A stretch of DNA of 53,898 nt from the NCBI GenBank assembly GCA_015999745.1, contig JAECQP010000021.1:1-53898 (forward strand), read 5' to 3'. The notes under the pieces are model-generated. The model ran no database searches. It was not told the DNA's origin and saw only the letters and a list, made by a program, of their open reading frames with translations. A program made the position numbers and the translations under genes. The DNA is from Sphingobacteriia bacterium. Lineage in GTDB: Bacteria > Bacteroidota > Bacteroidia > Chitinophagales > Chitinophagaceae. The stretch's first letter is position 1. The number at the start of each line of letters is the position of its first letter. Positions 53,432 through 53,898 of the stretch are shown here, piece by piece.

Positions 53432-53890
53432 TTATACTTCTTCTCCCCTCAGCTTCTCCAGCAATTCATTCAACTGCCTGGCATCGCTGCTTTCAATCCT
53501 GACCATCTCCTCCATTAACGCATTGATCTTTTCGGTAGTGGCTTCCAGTATGGTTATTCCGCTTTGGGTAAGCGTGATGACTGTTTCTCTCCGGTCGCTG
53601 GGGGAAACAGAACGTTTAACGAGTTTTTTAATTTCCAGTCTGTCAATGATCCTGGGTACATTTGAGCTTCTTTCGATCATTCTGCAGGTGATGTTTTTCA
53701 CACACATTTGCTCGGGATGCTTCCCTTTTAAAATACGTAATACATTGTATTGTTCATGGGTTAGCCCGTAAGCTTTCAGCTCGTTACTCATTCTTGTTTT
53801 CAACCACCAGGCAGTATAAAGAATATTCAGACTTGCCTTGTGCATCTCATCTTTGAATTTAGTACTTTGTATGGCTTGTTCCAGTTTCAC
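53432..53890 (-). CDS. MarR-family transcriptional regulator, GTG start at window edge
   Basis: 152-residue winged-helix regulator. The core is LTHEQYNVLRILKG, then CRMIERSSNVPRIIDRLEIKKLVKR (recognition helix and wing entry) and SPSDRRETVITLTQSG (wing, with the DxRxxxxxLT pattern). Flanking helices make the dimer. The start is GTG at 53890; an ATG at 53848 (MHKASLN) is possible but leaves out the first helix. TTTG is visible four bases upstream of the GTG, at the very edge of the window, so its -7 box may be cut. As first gene of the MarR-pirin-YceI-FMN reductase operon it is the likely autoregulator, probably relieved by quinones or electrophiles; Cys63 and Cys69 could be redox sensors. Confidence 0.92.
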   Translation of the reverse strand: MKLEQAIQSTKFKDEMHKASLNILYTAWWLKTRMSNELKAYGLTHEQYNVLRILKGKHPEQMCVKNITCRMIERSSNVPRIIDRLEIKKLVKRSVSPSDRRETVITLTQSGITILEATTEKINALMEEMVRIESSDARQLNELLEKLRGEEV

Positions 53891-53898
53891 TATGCAAA

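Noticed and set aside
1..53898. CRISPR array, tRNA, rRNA, insertion sequence or prophage
   Set aside because: Read through all intergenic gaps: no regular spaced repeats, no cloverleaf-like sequence, no transposase or phage structural gene seen.

Overview
The window looks like chromosomal DNA of a Bacteroidota, most likely a Chitinophagales/Chitinophagaceae-type organism. The evidence is the repeated -7 promoter box TAnnTTTG just upstream of genes, the lack of obvious Shine-Dalgarno sites, the order rsfS-ftsH-LUD protein with birA divergent, an IPExxxVDY-family protein, a reg_propeller/Y_Y_Y sensor kinase and an HNOBA-type hybrid kinase. It is dense housekeeping and envelope DNA. I see no rRNA, tRNA, insertion sequence, prophage or CRISPR array, and no gene-free stretch reaches 300 bases.

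Layout. 1-4.9 kb: the 3' end of an AddA/UvrD-like helicase-nuclease, an Ig-like lipoprotein, a 3-hydroxyacyl-CoA dehydrogenase and a MerR regulator. 4.9-10.4 kb: a tight minus-strand run rsfS-ftsH-LUD-GGCT-lpxH-mscS (protein quality control, ribosome silencing, lipid A, osmotic release), with birA divergent. 11.2-15.0 kb: a LytTR response regulator and its propeller sensor kinase. 15.3-20.7 kb: selD, an IPExxxVDY protein with an exported M28 peptidase, and feoB. 20.7-28.7 kb: a GAF histidine kinase and bcp peroxiredoxin, a stand-alone N-terminal half of carB, a GH18/deacetylase/GT2 fusion and a C-terminal transketolase half. 28.9-32.5 kb: a very large hybrid kinase whose HNOBA domain is cut by one in-frame TGA. 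32.5-37.3 kb: pdxH and an RND efflux pump with its adaptor. 37.4-42.0 kb: a CarboxypepD-like secreted protein, a ParA/esterase pair, and a chromate transporter coupled to a 2-oxoglutarate/Fe(II)-type oxygenase. 42.1-46.0 kb: an XRE regulator, a divergent degenerate type III DNA methyltransferase (Mod) homologue, and recQ. 46.2-51.3 kb: kdsD-like isomerase, GDP-mannose pyrophosphorylase, a FabH-like ketosynthase and a PurF-like amidotransferase. 51.4-53.9 kb: a MarR-pirin-YceI-flavin reductase operon typical of redox/electrophile stress.

The two observations most worth attention are these. (1) A 380-residue protein at 42597-43739 keeps the backbone of a type III Mod methyltransferase but has lost both catalytic signatures and most of the target-recognition region. 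It faces an XRE regulator across a perfect 16-bp inverted repeat that places the same element in front of each gene. (2) At 29194-29196 a single TGA sits inside an otherwise continuous HNOBA domain and separates it from the rest of a 1188-codon kinase. In addition, several genes have no usable ATG and must start at TTG or GTG, and some starts lie only 4-5 nt after the -7 box, which points to leaderless mRNAs. All family calls come from reading motifs by eye; no database search was run.
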